Source: Archangium_A sp035910535
GTDB taxonomy: Bacteria > Myxococcota > Myxococcia > Myxococcales > Myxococcaceae
NCBI GenBank assembly: GCA_035910535.1
Contig: JAMHXF010000104.1
Coordinates: 1-64,000 of the forward strand
Length of the DNA: 64,000 nucleotides
Direction: 5' to 3'
The first letter of the stretch is position 1. Each line of letters begins with the position of its first letter. The notes beneath the pieces were generated by a model. That model made no database searches, was not told the DNA's origin, and saw nothing but the letters and a program-made list of their open reading frames with translations. Of the stretch, positions 63,054 through 64,000 are shown piece by piece. The position numbers were made by a program, and so were the translations under genes.

Positions 63054-64000
63054 ATGCGCATCGTCTGTCAGAAGTGCTCCGCCGCGTACGCCATCGACGA
63101 CAAGTTCGTGACGCCCAAGGGCGTGCGTGCGCAGTGCCCCCGGTGTCGTCACCTTCAGCTCGTGAAGAAGGACGACGCGCCTCCCGAAGCCGCCGCGGCG
63201 CCTGCCGCACCGGGTGGCCCGTCGCCGTTCTTGTTCGACATGGGCGCGCCACCGCCTGCACCGCCGCCGCCTTCGAGTGGCTCGGGCGTACACTTCGGTC
63301 AGACGGCTCCAGCGCCGGGCGCAGCAGCACCGGCGCCCAGCCCGTTTGATTTCGCCGCGCCGACGCACCCGGTCGGTGGCCCCTTCGATTTCGCGTCGCC
63401 CGCGCCGGCAGCGCCGCCGTTTCCCAGCAAGCCGAAGGCACCTGCGCCGAAGCCTCCGGAGCCCGCGTCGAGCCCCTTCGATTTTTCCGGCGCTGGCCCG
63501 ATGGGCGGCGCGGAGTCGAACCCGTTCGATTTCGGAGCGCCGCCTCCCGGGCAGCCTTCCGCTCCGTTTGATTTCGGTGCGCCCGCCGCGCCCGCTCCGC
63601 AGAGCGCTTCACCGTTCGATTTCTCAGGTGCGGGTGGGGGCCTCGAGCTGGGTGACGTGCCCCCGCCGCCGACGCGACCAGCTGCGCCACCGCCTCCTCC
63701 TGCACCAGTTGCAGAGGTTCGACCGAGCGGCGTGAAGTGCCGCACGTGTGGCAAGGAGCTGACCGACGCGTTCGATCAAGCGCTCGGCGTCTGTGACGAC
63801 TGCCGCAACACGGCGTCAGATCCCGACGTGGGTCAACTCCCTCCGCCGCCTGCTGCCGCGCCGCGTGTGGCGACCCCTGCGCCGGTGTTCCCGCCGATCG
63901 GCACGTCGGCCAGCCCACAAGACACGTCGACTGTTCGAAGCGCGATGCGCAACGAAGGCGGCGGTGGTGGTGGCGGCAAGGGCAAGACCGTTGGCATCGC
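63054..64000 (+). CDS. Zinc-ribbon protein with repeated PFDF motifs, 3' end outside window
   Basis: The first 315 residues of a longer protein. Residues 1-40 are an MJ0042-type zinc ribbon (IVCQKCSAAYAIDDKFV then CPRCRHLQLVKK), as in myxobacterial GltJ/AgmX-like and other envelope or regulatory proteins. Residues about 45-225 are Pro/Ala/Gly-rich and carry about seven PFDF motifs (SPFDFAAP, GPFDFASP, NPFDFGAP) at 15-30 residue spacing. A second CxxC pair follows (VKCRTCGKELTDAFDQALGV, then CDDCR). It ends at a poly-Gly stretch at the window edge. The PFDF motifs look like short docking sites in a disordered region. Cytoplasmic at this end; whether a membrane segment follows cannot be seen. 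Confidence 0.8.
   Translation, partial: MRIVCQKCSAAYAIDDKFVTPKGVRAQCPRCRHLQLVKKDDAPPEAAAAPAAPGGPSPFLFDMGAPPPAPPPPSSGSGVHFGQTAPAPGAAAPAPSPFDFAAPTHPVGGPFDFASPAPAAPPFPSKPKAPAPKPPEPASSPFDFSGAGPMGGAESNPFDFGAPPPGQPSAPFDFGAPAAPAPQSASPFDFSGAGGGLELGDVPPPPTRPAAPPPPPAPVAEVRPSGVKCRTCGKELTDAFDQALGVCDDCRNTASDPDVGQLPPPPAAAPRVATPAPVFPPIGTSASPQDTSTVRSAMRNEGGGGGGGKGKTVGI

Overview
The window looks like chromosome of a high-GC myxobacterium (Myxococcota). The pointers are a DUF2378 protein (a family I know essentially only from Myxococcales), large sensor kinases with an NtrC-type partner, a DxDxDG-repeat lipoprotein with a von Willebrand-like domain, a zinc-ribbon protein with a Pro/Ala-rich tail, and a bacterial polyunsaturated fatty acid (PUFA) synthase. 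Genes are densely packed. No gene-free stretch exceeds 300 bases; the longest (about 60095-60369) holds a promoter candidate and a GATC cluster.

Layout. 1-1347: end of a GH13 amylase-family gene with an apparent frameshift. 1451-5592: fadI-fadJ beta-oxidation pair and a methyltransferase. 5660-9872: a surface lipoprotein, a terminator, then a YdjC/ChbG-type deacetylase and a family 2 glycosyltransferase on the minus strand. 9958-14047: a diguanylate cyclase with a degenerate receiver, then a histidine kinase/sigma-54 activator pair. 14049-16884: rarA, a DUF849 (BKACE) enzyme and a DUF309-CPXCG fusion. 17037-25426: a membrane OB-fold protein, flotillin and a giant DUF3686 AAA+ ATPase, apparently one operon. 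25498-27714: a sugar-lactone-oxidase-like flavoprotein and a lipoprotein hydrolase.

27768-46892 is the centrepiece: seven tightly packed genes. The first two encode a complete PUFA synthase: a 2699-residue protein with domains ER-KS-MAT-4xACP-KR-DH (PfaD fused to PfaA), then a 2061-residue KS-CLF-AT-4xhotdog protein. They run directly, with start/stop overlaps, into oleA, oleB, oleC and oleD, the four genes for head-to-head olefin synthesis, and then a small DUF2132 protein. A phosphopantetheinyl transferase able to activate the ACPs lies convergently at 46841-47557. The arrangement predicts a dedicated pathway in which polyene acyl chains built by the PUFA synthase are condensed by OleA and converted by OleD, OleC and OleB to very long polyunsaturated hydrocarbons. 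Shewanella does comparable chemistry from separate pfa and ole loci.

The rest: 47686-49696 a pair of ArsA/Get3-like ATPases with complementary P-loop defects; 49724-53805 a large hybrid kinase coupled to DUF2378; on the minus strand 57847-53855 a transglycosylase, a TPR protein, pgsA and tRNA-Gly, ending in a terminator; 57918-60094 nadB and a LOG-family gene; 60370-61408 two DNA-binding regulators (MerR-like, and sigma region-4-like); 61501-63045 purH; 63054 to the end, a partial zinc-ribbon protein with repeated PFDF motifs.
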